A stretch of DNA of 64,000 nt. Source: Seinonella peptonophila (GTDB lineage: Bacteria; Bacillota; Bacilli; Thermoactinomycetales; Thermoactinomycetaceae). The position numbers and the translations under genes are program-made. The first letter of the stretch is position 1. Each line of letters begins with the position of its first letter. Under the pieces are notes generated by a model, which was given only the letters and a program-made list of their open reading frames with translations, had not been told where the DNA came from and made no database searches. Positions 8,884-17,885 of the stretch are shown here, piece after piece. Location: the NCBI RefSeq assembly GCF_900129355.1, contig NZ_FQVL01000010.1:39711-103710 (forward strand), in the 5' to 3' direction.

Positions 8884-9228
8884 TTGAACTACTACCACCT
8901 ACAGAGGTGGTAGATTCCAGCGAACACCAGACCAACGTCCAGTTATCTTAGCAGGCTCTACCCGCCGTCCCAGCGGTGAAAACAAAGTATGCTCTGCTAT
9001 GCTCCCAACTTTCGCTTGGTTTTCGCAACTTCGGTGAGCTGGGTGGTTGAAGATTTTACGTTACTGACCCTTTTCAGCAACAACCCCATATCTTCAGTTT
9101 TCAAAGAGCTACAACTATTCTAACAAAAAAAGTGGTTCTAAGCATCCCCGCAAAAGGGATACCGAACCACGTCCCATTCACCTCACCGCTTATAGAAGCG
9201 GGAGTACTCTTGGACGAATTTGGATAGA
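8884..9228 (-). repeat. 345-bp IS200/IS605-like non-autonomous element, copy 2
   Basis: Same length and same end structures as copy 1, inverted. The left hairpin loop differs (CCGCTT-CTAT-AAGCGG) and the right hairpin reads CTACCACC-TCTGTA-GGTGGTAG, so loops vary while stems are kept. It lies upstream of the pseudouridine operon, pointing away from it. Confidence 0.75.
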
Positions 9229-9249
9229 AGAGCGAATATTCAAACCAAA

Positions 9250-9360
9250 CTATAGGACAAATGTTTATTTAGAAAACAATTGCAAAAGAAATCGCTTTCA
9301 ATTATAATCAACCTTATAAACGATTGTCCTATTTGCAAACAAATGTTTAATAGAAAGTGG
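9250..9360 (+). promoter_or_regulatory. Control region of the pseudouridine operon
   Basis: The segment 9287-9300, read on the minus strand, is TGAAAGCGATTTCT. This matches the CcpA cre consensus TGWAARCGYTWNCW at all but one position. Flanking it is an inverted repeat, AGGACAA at 9254-9260 and TTGTCCT at 9325-9331, and a direct repeat ACAAATGTTTA at 9258 and 9339. These are candidate operators, perhaps for the HTH domain of the kinase itself. Carbon catabolite control is inferred, not shown. Confidence 0.5.
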
Positions 9361-9369
9361 TGAAACTGA

Positions 9370-10473
9370 TTGAATAAAGAGAGTCAAATTTTGCATTATA
9401 TCCGCTTAAATCCGTATATTTCACAACAAGAACTAGCGGAGAAAGTAGGGTTGTCCCGTTCAGCCACTGCCAACTATATTTCAAATTTAATGAAACGAGG
9501 TGAAATTAAGGGACGAGCCTATGTACTGAGAGAGAGCTCAACAGTTGCTTGTATCGGTACAATGAACTTTGATTTAAAGGCGTATGCACAAGAAGAGCTT
9601 CATTTAGGAACAGCCAATCCTGTTCATTTTACGCAAGCAACAGGTGGAGTGGGCCGTAATGTTGCCGAAAATCTGGCACGTCTTGGTTTACAGTCAGTGT
9701 TGATTTCATGCGTTGGAAACGATAAAGAAGGTTTATGGCTTTTGGAAGAGACCCGAAAAAGTGGTGTAGATATCAGTCAAGTTAAAATTTTGCCAGATGA
9801 ACGAACAGGTACTTATACTGCATTGTTAAATTTAGAAGGGGATTTATTTATCTCATTAGCCAATCTTGATATCTGTGAAGAGATTGGGATTAAGATGATT
9901 GATGAACGATGGTCACATGTAGCTGCAGCTGATGCAGTCTGTTTAGATACCAATTTATCGGCAGCGTCATTGGCATATGTTATTCAACGCTGTCACAAAG
10001 AGCATTTGCTCCTCTATGTTGATCCAGTTTCCTTATCAGATGCAAAAAAATTACCTGCAGATCTTACCGGAATCGATACGATTTTCCCTAATCGTTTTGA
10101 AGCAACACTTCTGTCGGATGGTATTGAGATTCAAGGGAAAGATGGTTGTCAACAAGCAGCTAAACAAATCAAAAGGCGCGGAGTAAATAATGTAGTGATT
10201 ACCTTGGGTGAGGAAGGAGTCTATTATTCGGTTCAAGATGAAGAAGGTTTCCTATCTGTGGCTCAGGTGGAAGAGGTTGTAGATACTACTGGGACAGGAG
10301 ATGGCTTTACTGCAGGATATCTTTATGGTGTCCTTCATGGAACAAGTGTGAAGAAAGCATGTCAACTAGGATTGTCTGTTTCATCATTAACATTACAGTC
10401 TAATCATTCAGTGTACCCTCACTTAAATGCAGAACAGATAGAATCGATGGTTGATGGAGGGGATGAAGTTTGA
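9370..10473 (+). CDS. psuK: Pseudouridine kinase with N-terminal HTH (PfkB family)
   Basis: A 367-residue two-domain protein. Residues 1-58 form a winged-helix HTH (QILHYIRLNPYISQQELAEKV). Residues 60-365 form a PfkB carbohydrate kinase with TGGVGRNVAENLARLG near residue 94 and the catalytic anion-hole signature DTTGTGDGFTAGYLYG near residue 308. The kinase phosphorylates pseudouridine to its 5'-phosphate in the cytoplasm. The next gene, overlapping by four bases, encodes the matching glycosidase, which fixes the assignment. The TTG start follows AGAAAGTGGTG. The HTH may make the enzyme an autoregulator, as proposed for other HTH-PfkB fusions. Confidence 0.85.
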   Translation: MNKESQILHYIRLNPYISQQELAEKVGLSRSATANYISNLMKRGEIKGRAYVLRESSTVACIGTMNFDLKAYAQEELHLGTANPVHFTQATGGVGRNVAENLARLGLQSVLISCVGNDKEGLWLLEETRKSGVDISQVKILPDERTGTYTALLNLEGDLFISLANLDICEEIGIKMIDERWSHVAAADAVCLDTNLSAASLAYVIQRCHKEHLLLYVDPVSLSDAKKLPADLTGIDTIFPNRFEATLLSDGIEIQGKDGCQQAAKQIKRRGVNNVVITLGEEGVYYSVQDEEGFLSVAQVEEVVDTTGTGDGFTAGYLYGVLHGTSVKKACQLGLSVSSLTLQSNHSVYPHLNAEQIESMVDGGDEV

Positions 10474-11390
10474 ATCCTTATCTTTCATTTTCAGAAGAGG
10501 TTCAACAGGCTTTTCAACAAAGGCTTCCCGTAGTTGCGTTAGAAACAACCATTATTTCCTTTGGATTTCCTTATCCATACAATTTACAAACGGCATTGGA
10601 AATGGAAGCGATAATTAGACAGCATGGGGCTGTACCAGCGACAATTGGACTGATCGAGGGCAAGGTTAAGATAGGTCTAGATAAAGAAGAAATTGAGCTA
10701 TTTGCGACCAAGGAACAGATTATCAAAGTGAGCCGTCGTGATTTTGCTTATGCTTTGTCACAGAAAAAGCTGGGAGCGACAACAATCTCTGGGACGATGA
10801 TCGCTGCCCATCTAGCGGGTATTCGTGTCTTTGCTACTGGTGGACTAGGGGGAGTTCACCGAGGATCTCATTTACATGGTGATGTATCAAATGATTTAGA
10901 GGAAATCTCTAGAAATCAGGTTGCTGTGATTAGCTCTGGGGCGAAGGCGATCCTAGATTTACCGCTAACTTTAGAGTATCTAGAGACAACTGGTGTTCCT
11001 GTAGTCGGCTATCAATCAAATGATTTTGCCTCTTTTTATTCGCGTACAAGTGGATTACCTTCTAATTTCCGTCTGGATTCGCCCGCAGAAGTGGCGAAAC
11101 TTATGCATACACAGTGGGACTTAGGTTTTTCAAGTGGTTTATTAGTTGCCAATCCAGTACCTAAGTCAGAGGAGATTCCTTTCCAAGAGATTGACCATTT
11201 GATTCAACAAGCAGTTGCTGAGGCAGAGTCGCAAAAGATAACTGGAAAAGAAGTAACACCTTTTCTACTCAAACGAATTAATCAGCTATCAGATGGAAAA
11301 AGTCTGTTAACCAATCTAGCTTTGGTGCGTGAAAATGCCAAAGTAGGAGCGCAGATCGCTGTTGCCTATCATCAGTTGAATCGTGATTAG
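10470..11390 (+). CDS. psuG: Pseudouridine-5'-phosphate glycosidase
   Basis: A 306-residue protein that cleaves the C-C glycosidic bond of pseudouridine 5'-phosphate to uracil and ribose 5-phosphate. Diagnostic stretches are ALETTIISFGFPYP near residue 25, ATTISGTMIAAHLAGI near residue 105, FATGGLGGVHRG near residue 122, and ETTGVPVVGYQ near residue 175. Length matches the YeiN/PsuG family. The TTG start overlaps the psuK stop (TTTGAA), with GGAGGGG ahead, so translation is coupled to the kinase. It sits between the kinase and a nucleoside transporter. Confidence 0.92.
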   Translation: MNPYLSFSEEVQQAFQQRLPVVALETTIISFGFPYPYNLQTALEMEAIIRQHGAVPATIGLIEGKVKIGLDKEEIELFATKEQIIKVSRRDFAYALSQKKLGATTISGTMIAAHLAGIRVFATGGLGGVHRGSHLHGDVSNDLEEISRNQVAVISSGAKAILDLPLTLEYLETTGVPVVGYQSNDFASFYSRTSGLPSNFRLDSPAEVAKLMHTQWDLGFSSGLLVANPVPKSEEIPFQEIDHLIQQAVAEAESQKITGKEVTPFLLKRINQLSDGKSLLTNLALVRENAKVGAQIAVAYHQLNRD

Positions 11391-11464
11391 ATCACGATTC
11401 AAGCCCAATTAAATTGCAACCGCTATCATATGTTTCACATTCGGATAGAAAAAGGAGTGGGAAG

Positions 11465-12682
11465 ATGAGTATTCTTTGGGGTATTGCAGGAATCATCGTA
11501 TTACTTGGTATCGCTATTCTTCTTTCTTCAAATCGAAAAGCGATTAATCCTCGCACAGTACTCTCGGCACTTTTACTTCAGCTACTCTTTGCATTTATTG
11601 TTTTAAAATGGGATTGGGGCAAGCATACGTTGAAATTCATTGCAAGCGGAGTACAAAAAGTACTTGATTCAGCTAATGCAGGAAGTCAATTTTTGTTTGG
11701 AGGAATTCTAGAGGTAAAAGGGATTGGATTTATTTTTGCTTTTCAAGTTCTTCCAGTGATTATTTTCTTTGCTTCACTTGTGTCCATTCTTTATTATTTT
11801 GGAGTTATGCAATGGATCATATCTATGGTTGGCGGATTTATTTCAAAAGTTTTGAGGACGAGTAAAACTGAGTCAATGTCAGTAGCTGGGAGTATTTTTC
11901 TTGGACAAAATGAAGCTCCGCTCTTGGTCAGACCCTATATTGCCGGGATGACCCAATCAGAACTGTTTGCCATTATGACGGGAGGATTAGCTTGTGTTGC
12001 AGGTTCAAATCTTGCTGCATATGCTGCCTTTGGCGTTCCATTAACCTATTTATTGGCAGCTAGTGTAATGGGGGCACCCGCTGGGTTACTCATGGCAAAA
12101 TTAATTATGCCAGAAACGGAAAAAAGAGAGGCAAATAATCAAATTGAACTGACGACAGAACATGAGTCTAAAAATGTGCTCGATGCTGCTGCCCACGGTG
12201 CAATGGAAGGATTACGTTTGGCTTTAGGAGTGGGAGCGATGTTAATCGCATTTATCTCACTCATCTCCTTGATTAATTTAGTTTTACATGGGGTTGGAAG
12301 CGTTTTTTCCTATACTCAGTTATCGTTGGAAGGGATATTAGGTATTCTATTTGCCCCAGTTGCTTTTATAATGGGAATACCATGGGAAGAGGCAGTACAA
12401 GTAGGTACTTTTTTAGGGCAGAAGTTTGTTGTAAATGAAATGGTTGCATACTCATCTTTTGGTCCACATATTGCTGCTTTATCTGATAAAACAGTTGCAA
12501 TCATTAGCTTTGCACTTTGTGGTTTTGCTAACTTTGGTTCCATTGCCATTTGGATTGGAATGATTGAAGGATTGGCACCAAAAAGAAGATCCGATGTAGC
12601 CCGTTTTGGTGTCAAAGCAGTCCTTGCTGCTACATTAGCTAATTTGCTCAATGGGATTGTCGCTGGAATCTTTATCTTGTGA
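11465..12682 (+). CDS. Concentrative nucleoside transporter (NupC-type)
   Basis: A CNT-family permease of about 405 residues, with the gate and core motifs GIGFIFAFQVLPVIIFFASL, SVAGSIFLGQNEAPLLVRPY and ALCGFANFGSIAIWIG. It imports nucleosides with protons or sodium across the cytoplasmic membrane. Its place in the psu operon suggests pseudouridine as substrate. The ATG at 11465 is chosen over the upstream TTG at 11414 because AAAGGAG lies 8 bases ahead and the N-terminus MSILWGIAG then starts the first helix. Confidence 0.88.
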   Translation: MSILWGIAGIIVLLGIAILLSSNRKAINPRTVLSALLLQLLFAFIVLKWDWGKHTLKFIASGVQKVLDSANAGSQFLFGGILEVKGIGFIFAFQVLPVIIFFASLVSILYYFGVMQWIISMVGGFISKVLRTSKTESMSVAGSIFLGQNEAPLLVRPYIAGMTQSELFAIMTGGLACVAGSNLAAYAAFGVPLTYLLAASVMGAPAGLLMAKLIMPETEKREANNQIELTTEHESKNVLDAAAHGAMEGLRLALGVGAMLIAFISLISLINLVLHGVGSVFSYTQLSLEGILGILFAPVAFIMGIPWEEAVQVGTFLGQKFVVNEMVAYSSFGPHIAALSDKTVAIISFALCGFANFGSIAIWIGMIEGLAPKRRSDVARFGVKAVLAATLANLLNGIVAGIFIL

Positions 12683-12722
12683 GTGTTGACACGCCACACT
12701 ATTGAATGAGTAACCCCAATGA

Positions 12723-12747
12723 ACCCCAATGATTTTATCATTGGGGT
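12723..12747 (+). terminator. Hairpin after the pseudouridine operon
   Basis: ACCCCAATGA pairs with TCATTGGGGT across five bases. AACCCCAATG is tandemly doubled before the stem. No T-run follows, so it may stabilise the 3' end rather than terminate. Confidence 0.55.
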
Positions 12748-12771
12748 CTAAATACGATGTCTGGCTTAATA

Positions 12772-13116
12772 TCTATCCAAATTCGTCCAAGAGTACTCCC
12801 GCTTCTCCAAGCGGTGAGGTGAATGGGACGTGGTTCGTTATCCCTTTTGCGGGGATGCTTAGAACCACTTTTTTTGTTAGAATAGTTGTAGCTCTTTGAA
12901 AACTGGAGATATGGGGTTGTTGCTGGAAAGGATCAGTAACGTAAAATCTTCAACCACCCAGCTCACCGAAGTTGCGAAAACCAAGTGAAAGTAGGGAGCA
13001 TAGCAGAGCATACTTTGTTTTCACCGCTGGGACGGCGGGTAGAGCCTGCTAAGATAACTGGACGTTGGTCTGGTGTTCGCAGGAATCTACCACCTCTGTA
13101 GGTGGTACTAGTTCAA
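12772..13116 (+). repeat. 345-bp IS200/IS605-like non-autonomous element, copy 3
   Basis: Same length and order of hairpins as copies 1, 2 and 4. Differences include CTCC in the left loop, AGCTCTTTGAAAACTGG, and one mismatch at the foot of the right hairpin (GGTGGTAC). It follows the psu operon directly. Confidence 0.75.
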
Positions 13117-13160
13117 TGTTTTCAAACTAAATTAAAAATATGAAGCTCTTTCTAAGACTG

Positions 13161-13340
13161 CTATCTGCCGCCGCCTCCCAGAAGTCCACCAGCTAAATAC
13201 TCTTCATGTGATTGATTGTCAGGCTTATTTTTAGCACTCTGATTCGTATCAAGAATATTAACTTTGGTGTTAGTAAAAGCTGTTAAACTTAAGAGAATGA
13301 GGGTTAGCATAAAAGTAGAGAAAAGGATCATTTTTCTCAT
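13161..13340 (-). CDS. 59-residue exported pre-peptide, candidate signal peptide
   Basis: ATG follows TAGGAGGAACCGAT. Residues 1-22 form a signal-like helix (RKMILFSTFMLTLILLSL), then a short polar linker, then a C-terminus EEYLAGGLLGGGGR. Size, exported N-terminus and small C-terminal tail match the Phr/NprX type of pro-peptide, which are cut outside the cell and re-imported to act on RRNPP regulators. The YLAG string is shared with the 13-residue peptide at 33941-33982 next to an RRNPP-type regulator. No regulator gene lies beside this one. The peptide role is inference. Confidence 0.55.
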   Translation of the reverse strand: MRKMILFSTFMLTLILLSLTAFTNTKVNILDTNQSAKNKPDNQSHEEYLAGGLLGGGGR

Positions 13341-13417
13341 ATCGGTTCCTCCTAGAAATAATGATATATTATCTATAATATATCATTTATTCAAAATAAT
13401 TTGTATTCAAAAAAAGA

Positions 13418-13850
13418 AAAGTGCTCTCAATTGTGAGAGTGCTTTCCAATATTGGATCTTCGCCACGATAGAATTATTGTTGATATTCTGATATTTCTTT
13501 ATGGGACCAACCATATTCATTTTGAGTGCGTTTTGGTTGTCATTTACGACTACCACACCTGCTTTACCTTCAGTTATGCTTAGATGCTTGTTTTTGTTAG
13601 ACTGCAATCTTTATATGTTTTAGTTGTACTTGTTTTTTTTTAGGTAGATAGACTTTACCTATATCAAAAGCATTAATCACATCATCCAAAACCTCCCACA
13701 TGATCTATGTGGATGAGTCCCGATTACATAGTCCAATTTTATGATTTTCTGTTTTTTAAGATAGTCAACAACAAGTCGTCTGTTTGCATTATTTCCTGCA
13801 TCAATCATCATTGTTGATTGCGTGTGGTTCATGATTCGTGTGCTACAAAA
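13418..13850 (-). pseudogene. Decayed ComEC-like metallo-beta-lactamase
   Basis: Reading the minus strand from about 13850 gives STMMIDAGNNANRRLVVDYL then LDYVIGTHPHRS, then DDVINAFDIGKVYLP, the core of secreted ComEC/Rec2-type metallo-beta-lactamases (DAGNN...THPHxDH). The HxHxDH metal site is broken (THPHRS) and frames shift near 13690 and 13610. The last piece, KNKHLSITEGKAGVVVVNDN to IVAKIQYWKALS, is the C-terminal half. It has no intact start and cannot make a functional enzyme. Confidence 0.6.
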
Positions 13851-13945
13851 AATTGGTGTTAGGTGATTGTTAGGGTAAAGATGTTAGAAGACAAGTCTTG
13901 CACTTGCCTTCTCCTGCCTTACGATCATTTTATCTGAATGGTCAA

Positions 13946-14830
13946 TCATTGGTCGGACTTAGCAGTCGCTGTCTTGTGAGCGTCCCCACGTAGCGGAACT
14001 ACGTGACCACGGCGGTAAGCCAGCCACATAAAAACAATTGCGGTCAGCACGCAGAAAACCACCGAGTAGAGACTCGCTTCGGGACCGAAGGATCCGCCGG
14101 TTAATAATATGTTCCCGTGCAGCGTTGCGTCGAGCAGGCCTTGTGGGGTGTTGTTGCCAGACACCTCGGTGCTGAAAATGACGCCCCCGGCGATGTTCCA
14201 GCCAATGTGTAGACCAATCGGAAGCCACAGCCTGCGGGTGGCGACGTATGCAGCAGTCAGCAGGCCACCAGCTTCGAGAGCGATCGCCAGAGCACCCCAA
14301 AGCGAGGCGTTTGGGTTAGCTAGGTGCATCAGCCCGAACAGCATGCTGGTGATTACCAGCGCGATCCAAGTGCCCGTCCACTCCTCGAATATCCGGAACA
14401 AGATCCCACGGAACATGACCTCTTCAGTAACGGCGGCGGCGGTCAGCACGCCAAATAACCCCAAAGCCCCTATCGGAGAGCCCAGTCCGGATACGGTGTA
14501 ATAGTCGAGGAATACAAGGTTCAAGATGACCGCACCGAAGAGAACCAAGCCGATCATTGCTCCTATCCCAACGGCAGCCCCAGCTCCTTTCTTCGCCATC
14601 TCCAGTGGCGCTTGGCGCTCAGTCCGTTGTACCACCCAAATGTACCCGAGAACCACCGCCGCCGATGTGGCAAGACCGATGAGTAGCGTTAGGATCGCAT
14701 TGCCCTCCACTGCTCCGTTTCCGATGCTCCCGAGTGCCGTGATTACCACAACGACTACAAGTTGCAAGATTAGTTGCAGTATTCTTCTACCAGTGAATTT
14801 GCTTCTTGATTTATTTGGTGTAACGTTCAT
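13946..14830 (-). CDS. CPBP-family intramembrane metalloprotease, GC-rich
   Basis: A 294-residue, 8-helix membrane protein with the three CPBP/Abi motifs: EEVMFRGILFR (about residue 137), FGLMHLANP (about 165) and HIGWN (about 208). The family includes CAAX-prenyl-protease homologues and bacteriocin self-immunity proteins. Codon use is strongly G/C-ending except for the first 20-25 codons and everything upstream, which are AT-rich like the host. The body therefore looks recently acquired, and the N-terminus may be a host-derived graft. Regions on both sides are decayed. Confidence 0.8.
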   Translation of the reverse strand: MNVTPNKSRSKFTGRRILQLILQLVVVVVITALGSIGNGAVEGNAILTLLIGLATSAAVVLGYIWVVQRTERQAPLEMAKKGAGAAVGIGAMIGLVLFGAVILNLVFLDYYTVSGLGSPIGALGLFGVLTAAAVTEEVMFRGILFRIFEEWTGTWIALVITSMLFGLMHLANPNASLWGALAIALEAGGLLTAAYVATRRLWLPIGLHIGWNIAGGVIFSTEVSGNNTPQGLLDATLHGNILLTGGSFGPEASLYSVVFCVLTAIVFMWLAYRRGHVVPLRGDAHKTATAKSDQ

Positions 14831-15100
14831 CTCCGCTATCGTAATCTTCCCCTTTTTATTTGAATTATCAAAATTTAATATTATTATAGAACTCCCTTTA
14901 ATATTGAATTAATTTTACCATGTCTTTGATGAACATGAAAGAGTCATTACTTCATGGGGTAGCCGCCAAGCTCTGGAACAGGATGCTCGACTTGTGGCCC
15001 GACCTTGCCCTTTGAGGGCGAGGTGAAGAAGTTTTGTGAGCAGTTTGGTCTGGCTCCAAGGAATGAAGTTTGAAAAATAGGCCACAATCAACTGGTAGAT

Positions 15101-15136
15101 GAAGCACATCAGAAGAATACTCTTCTGATGTGCTTC
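15101..15136. terminator. Perfect 16-bp inverted repeat
   Basis: GAAGCACATCAGAAGA and its complement flank ATAC. It lies in the otherwise decayed interval 14831-15290. There, plus-strand coding-like fragments such as DEHERVITSWGSRQ (about 14925) have no start or recognisable family. Confidence 0.5.
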
Positions 15137-15289
15137 AATAAATACATAAGGGCCGCCGTGCATATATGTCCATCAGATTAATAACGAAATAATTCACCAA
15201 AGCAAAAAAACATGTATTCTTTCTTTAGACATAGGAAAAGGATGGATGACGTTCTTTGATACTCGGATTGCAATGAAGGAGATTACTAA

Positions 15290-15597
15290 TATAAGTAAGT
15301 GTCCAATTCCCAGATGATAACTCAATCCCAAAAATAGCCCGTTACATTCGTGGCAAGTACTAGTTCGAAGGCAAGCAAGCAGAATTAGTAGACCGTGCCA
15401 CCAATATATTAAAGGACACGCCACATGCTAAGAAATTAGCCTTGTTATATATTGGATTCCATGTGGTCCAAGCACTTACAAATAAACCTGTTGCGATCTT
15501 TGAAAAATTTCATGCTTTGAAACCGAGGAAGAGATTCCGTACCTCGATGTTGAACAGTATATTCCAGGTTTCATTTACGAGGGTTTTTTCTTTTTAA
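15290..15597 (+). pseudogene. Decayed gene of unknown family
   Basis: One plus-strand frame reads QFPDDNSIPKIARYIRGKY, a TAG stop, then FEGKQAELVDRATNILKD to FEKFHALKPR. A frameshift into EEIPYLDVEQYIPGFIYEGF follows. Amino-acid composition and continuity across the stop show real coding history. I do not recognise the family. The next 350 bases up to the NUDIX gene hold nothing I can name. Confidence 0.4.
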
Positions 15598-15948
15598 ACT
15601 TGAAGAGTATAGGAAATGAAAATTTCAAAACGATCTTCAGTTTCTTCTTGCATATTGAAAGCAACTTGAGTTGTATTAAACTGCAAACAAATTGCAAATA
15701 TAGTGTATTTCCTTGGAGTATTTCAGATCAACTGAGATTGTTTAATCCCTTGAAATTACAGAATTTTGCCGAGTGTCAATGATTGTATTACCTGATCTTA
15801 AAGGATATCTCCTATTTGCCCGTAACTGTAATGATGGGATCTCAGGCTCGATCCTGATATGAAGTATTTTCCTCCTACCCTTGGAAGCTTTGCCCATCTT
15901 GTTTTTTCAATTTCCGTTAAAAATAAATTGATTTTTGGGGGATCTTTT

Positions 15949-16413
15949 ATGGATATTGTGTTTCAGACAGATGGGAAGATATTTAACCATCGAGTCGCCG
16001 GGATCTTTATTAATCATCAACATGTTTTGTTGCAAAAAGGAATGAACGATTCTTTTTGGGCACTCCCAGGAGGGCGTATTCAACTACATGAAGATTCAGT
16101 CTGTGCATTGAAGAGGGAATTTTACGAAGAGTTGGGGGTCTCGGTTCAAGTAGGTCATTTACTTTGGATTGTAGAAAACTTTTTTGAGTTGAGGGAGCAA
16201 AGCTATCATGAGCTAGGTTTGTATTATCATGTGATTGGAATGGAACCAGATCGATTCACAATCGGCGATTTTTATGAGAATGAAGGAAAAAGTATTTTAT
16301 TTCGTTGGATACCAATCGAAGAGTTGAAACAATGCGAGTTGATGCCATCTTTTTTAAAAGAACAGCTAGGTAAATTACCGGGTTCTACCGAACATATTGT
16401 GGTGAGGGATTGA
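15949..16413 (+). CDS. NUDIX hydrolase
   Basis: A 154-residue NUDIX-fold enzyme. The NUDIX box GGRIQLHEDSVCALKREF then YEELGV (GX5EX7REUXEEXGU) is intact at about residues 45-67, preceded by DSFWALPGG. Family members hydrolyse nucleoside diphosphates linked to another group; the substrate is unknown. The ATG at 15949 is preferred over the longer frame from 15859 because GGGGGATC lies 6 bases upstream. It starts a run of three plus-strand genes, the last of which is a broken second NUDIX gene. Confidence 0.85.
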   Translation: MDIVFQTDGKIFNHRVAGIFINHQHVLLQKGMNDSFWALPGGRIQLHEDSVCALKREFYEELGVSVQVGHLLWIVENFFELREQSYHELGLYYHVIGMEPDRFTIGDFYENEGKSILFRWIPIEELKQCELMPSFLKEQLGKLPGSTEHIVVRD

Positions 16414-16449
16414 TATGAAATTAAAAAGTAATATAAGGACAGAAAAAAC

Positions 16450-16962
16450 GTGAAGCTCTTTCATTTCAGCGAACAGGCTGATATTCAAGTTTTTTATCCA
16501 AGAATCGTGCAACATCCTAGAGAAAAGCCAAGAGTATGGGCAATCGATGAGGATCATATGTATCATTATTATTTTCCTAGAGACTGTCCACGAATTGTCT
16601 TCTGGAACTCGCCATTTACGTCTAAATCAGATCAAATTCAATTTTTTGCGCAAACAAAAGCCAAGAAAGTAATCGCAGTTGAGAATAATTGGTATCAACA
16701 CATAATGAGAGCAGTACTATATCGATATCAATTTCCCAGCGAAGATTTTCATTGTATCGATCAGAATGCAGGTTACTTTGTTGCTGAAAAAGCGATTGTT
16801 CCACTTGCAGTTGAACCGATTGATGATTTAGTAAATCGGGTGATATCCGCTCAAATTGAGCTGAGAATTACACCATCTCTATGGGAGATGCATGATGAGT
16901 TAATAAATTCAACTGTTTGTTTCTCCATGATTCGGATGCGTAATGTAATGAGGAGAGGGTGA
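16450..16962 (+). CDS. DUF6886-like protein
   Basis: A 170-residue soluble protein. The N-terminus MKLFHFSEQADIQVFYPR and the FPRDCPRIVFW segment near residue 42 match a widespread uncharacterised family (DUF6886) often found beside acetyltransferases and NUDIX proteins. No catalytic motif can be assigned. The GTG start follows AAGGACAG. It lies 36 bases after the NUDIX gene and just ahead of the broken NUDIX gene. Confidence 0.65.
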   Translation: MKLFHFSEQADIQVFYPRIVQHPREKPRVWAIDEDHMYHYYFPRDCPRIVFWNSPFTSKSDQIQFFAQTKAKKVIAVENNWYQHIMRAVLYRYQFPSEDFHCIDQNAGYFVAEKAIVPLAVEPIDDLVNRVISAQIELRITPSLWEMHDELINSTVCFSMIRMRNVMRRG

Positions 16963-16966
16963 ACCA

Positions 16967-17250
16967 ATGGATAAAAGAGTTTTTGGAACAAAAGTTGATG
17001 GAGTCTGTTATAAAAATCAGACAGGGATTTATGCTATTGTATTGCATCTAGTGAATTAACAAATCGCAGTTTTGAGAACACCTGGTGGATATTTTTTACC
17101 AGGTGTTCAAGAACAAGAGACTGATGAAGAATGTCGCACAGTAAGAATATTTACAGAACGTCCTCCCGAAAGGAAGAGCATTAGAATATCAAATCGATCT
17201 ATCCCACTTACGCATTGCAACGTAATATACATGAGTATCTGGGATTCCTC
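16967..17250 (+). pseudogene. Broken second NUDIX gene
   Basis: The frame from ATG 16967 reads MDKRVFGTKVDGVCYKNQTG to VLHLVN, then TAA, then QIAVLRTPGGYFLPG and QEQETDEECRTV. It is a NUDIX start and box with an in-frame stop and residues missing inside the box (GGG-E-G reduced). The ribosome binding site GAGGAGAGGG is intact. Confidence 0.65.
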
Positions 17251-17252
17251 TT

Positions 17253-17789
17253 TTAATGTTGTTCTATCTCAACTACTTGAGTGTGAGCCAGAATATCATG
17301 GATAGTTTGTTTTTGCTTCGTTTTAAGTACAAGAATGAGATTTCCTATAATCATTACATAAACAAGACTAAGCACGAGATCAAGAAACCAGTTAGGAAGT
17401 ATGGTAGGTAGTTGAAATCTCCAGATGACAAAATGAGATATTTCCCAAGGAAGAAATTTGAAAAAGGTTCGGACAAATACCTGATAAGCACCTAGTTTTC
17501 GATGATTAATATCAACTATTTGAATATGAACCCTTTTTTTTCCTAATGTTCCATTCAGTTTATAATCACAAATAAAAAAATAAATAGAGACTGGTAACGT
17601 TATACAAGCGAAACCAACAAGTTGAGCAAAAATTGCAGAATGGGAAAAGAAAGAGGTAAGGGGAAAATCTAAAAGTAAATTTATAAAATACAGTAAGATA
17701 CAGTAGGGCAAAATAATTAAAAAATCGAGTATATAAGCGAATATTCGTTTTTTCAGTGTTGCTAATGACTGAATCTGTTTAATCAGCAT
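17253..17789 (-). CDS. RDD-family membrane protein
   Basis: A 178-residue protein with four hydrophobic segments. The conserved Arg-Asp pattern of the RDD family appears as LKKRIFAYILDFLII near residue 12, and NGTLGKKRVHIQIVD is the loop motif. RDD proteins are small inner-membrane proteins with transport-like or unknown roles. It is convergent with the broken NUDIX gene. The start ATG is preceded by AAAAGGAGAATG. Confidence 0.75.
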   Translation of the reverse strand: MLIKQIQSLATLKKRIFAYILDFLIILPYCILLYFINLLLDFPLTSFFSHSAIFAQLVGFACITLPVSIYFFICDYKLNGTLGKKRVHIQIVDINHRKLGAYQVFVRTFFKFLPWEISHFVIWRFQLPTILPNWFLDLVLSLVYVMIIGNLILVLKTKQKQTIHDILAHTQVVEIEQH

Positions 17790-17885
17790 TCATTCTCCTT
17801 TTTCTGAGTCACATTTGGGGCATATTTTTAGCTTAACTCACTGTTGGTCTAAAAAGATTTCCTTATTTAAATCATAAATGAGCCT

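Noticed and set aside
13959..14912. Long alternative ORFs overlapping the CPBP protease on both strands
   Set aside because: They arise from the G/C-rich codons of the protease; composition (many Arg, Pro, Ser) and lack of binding sites mark them as shadows.
15600..15782. 60-residue ORF between the decayed gene and the NUDIX gene
   Set aside because: No binding site and no recognisable pattern; the stretch is treated as empty.
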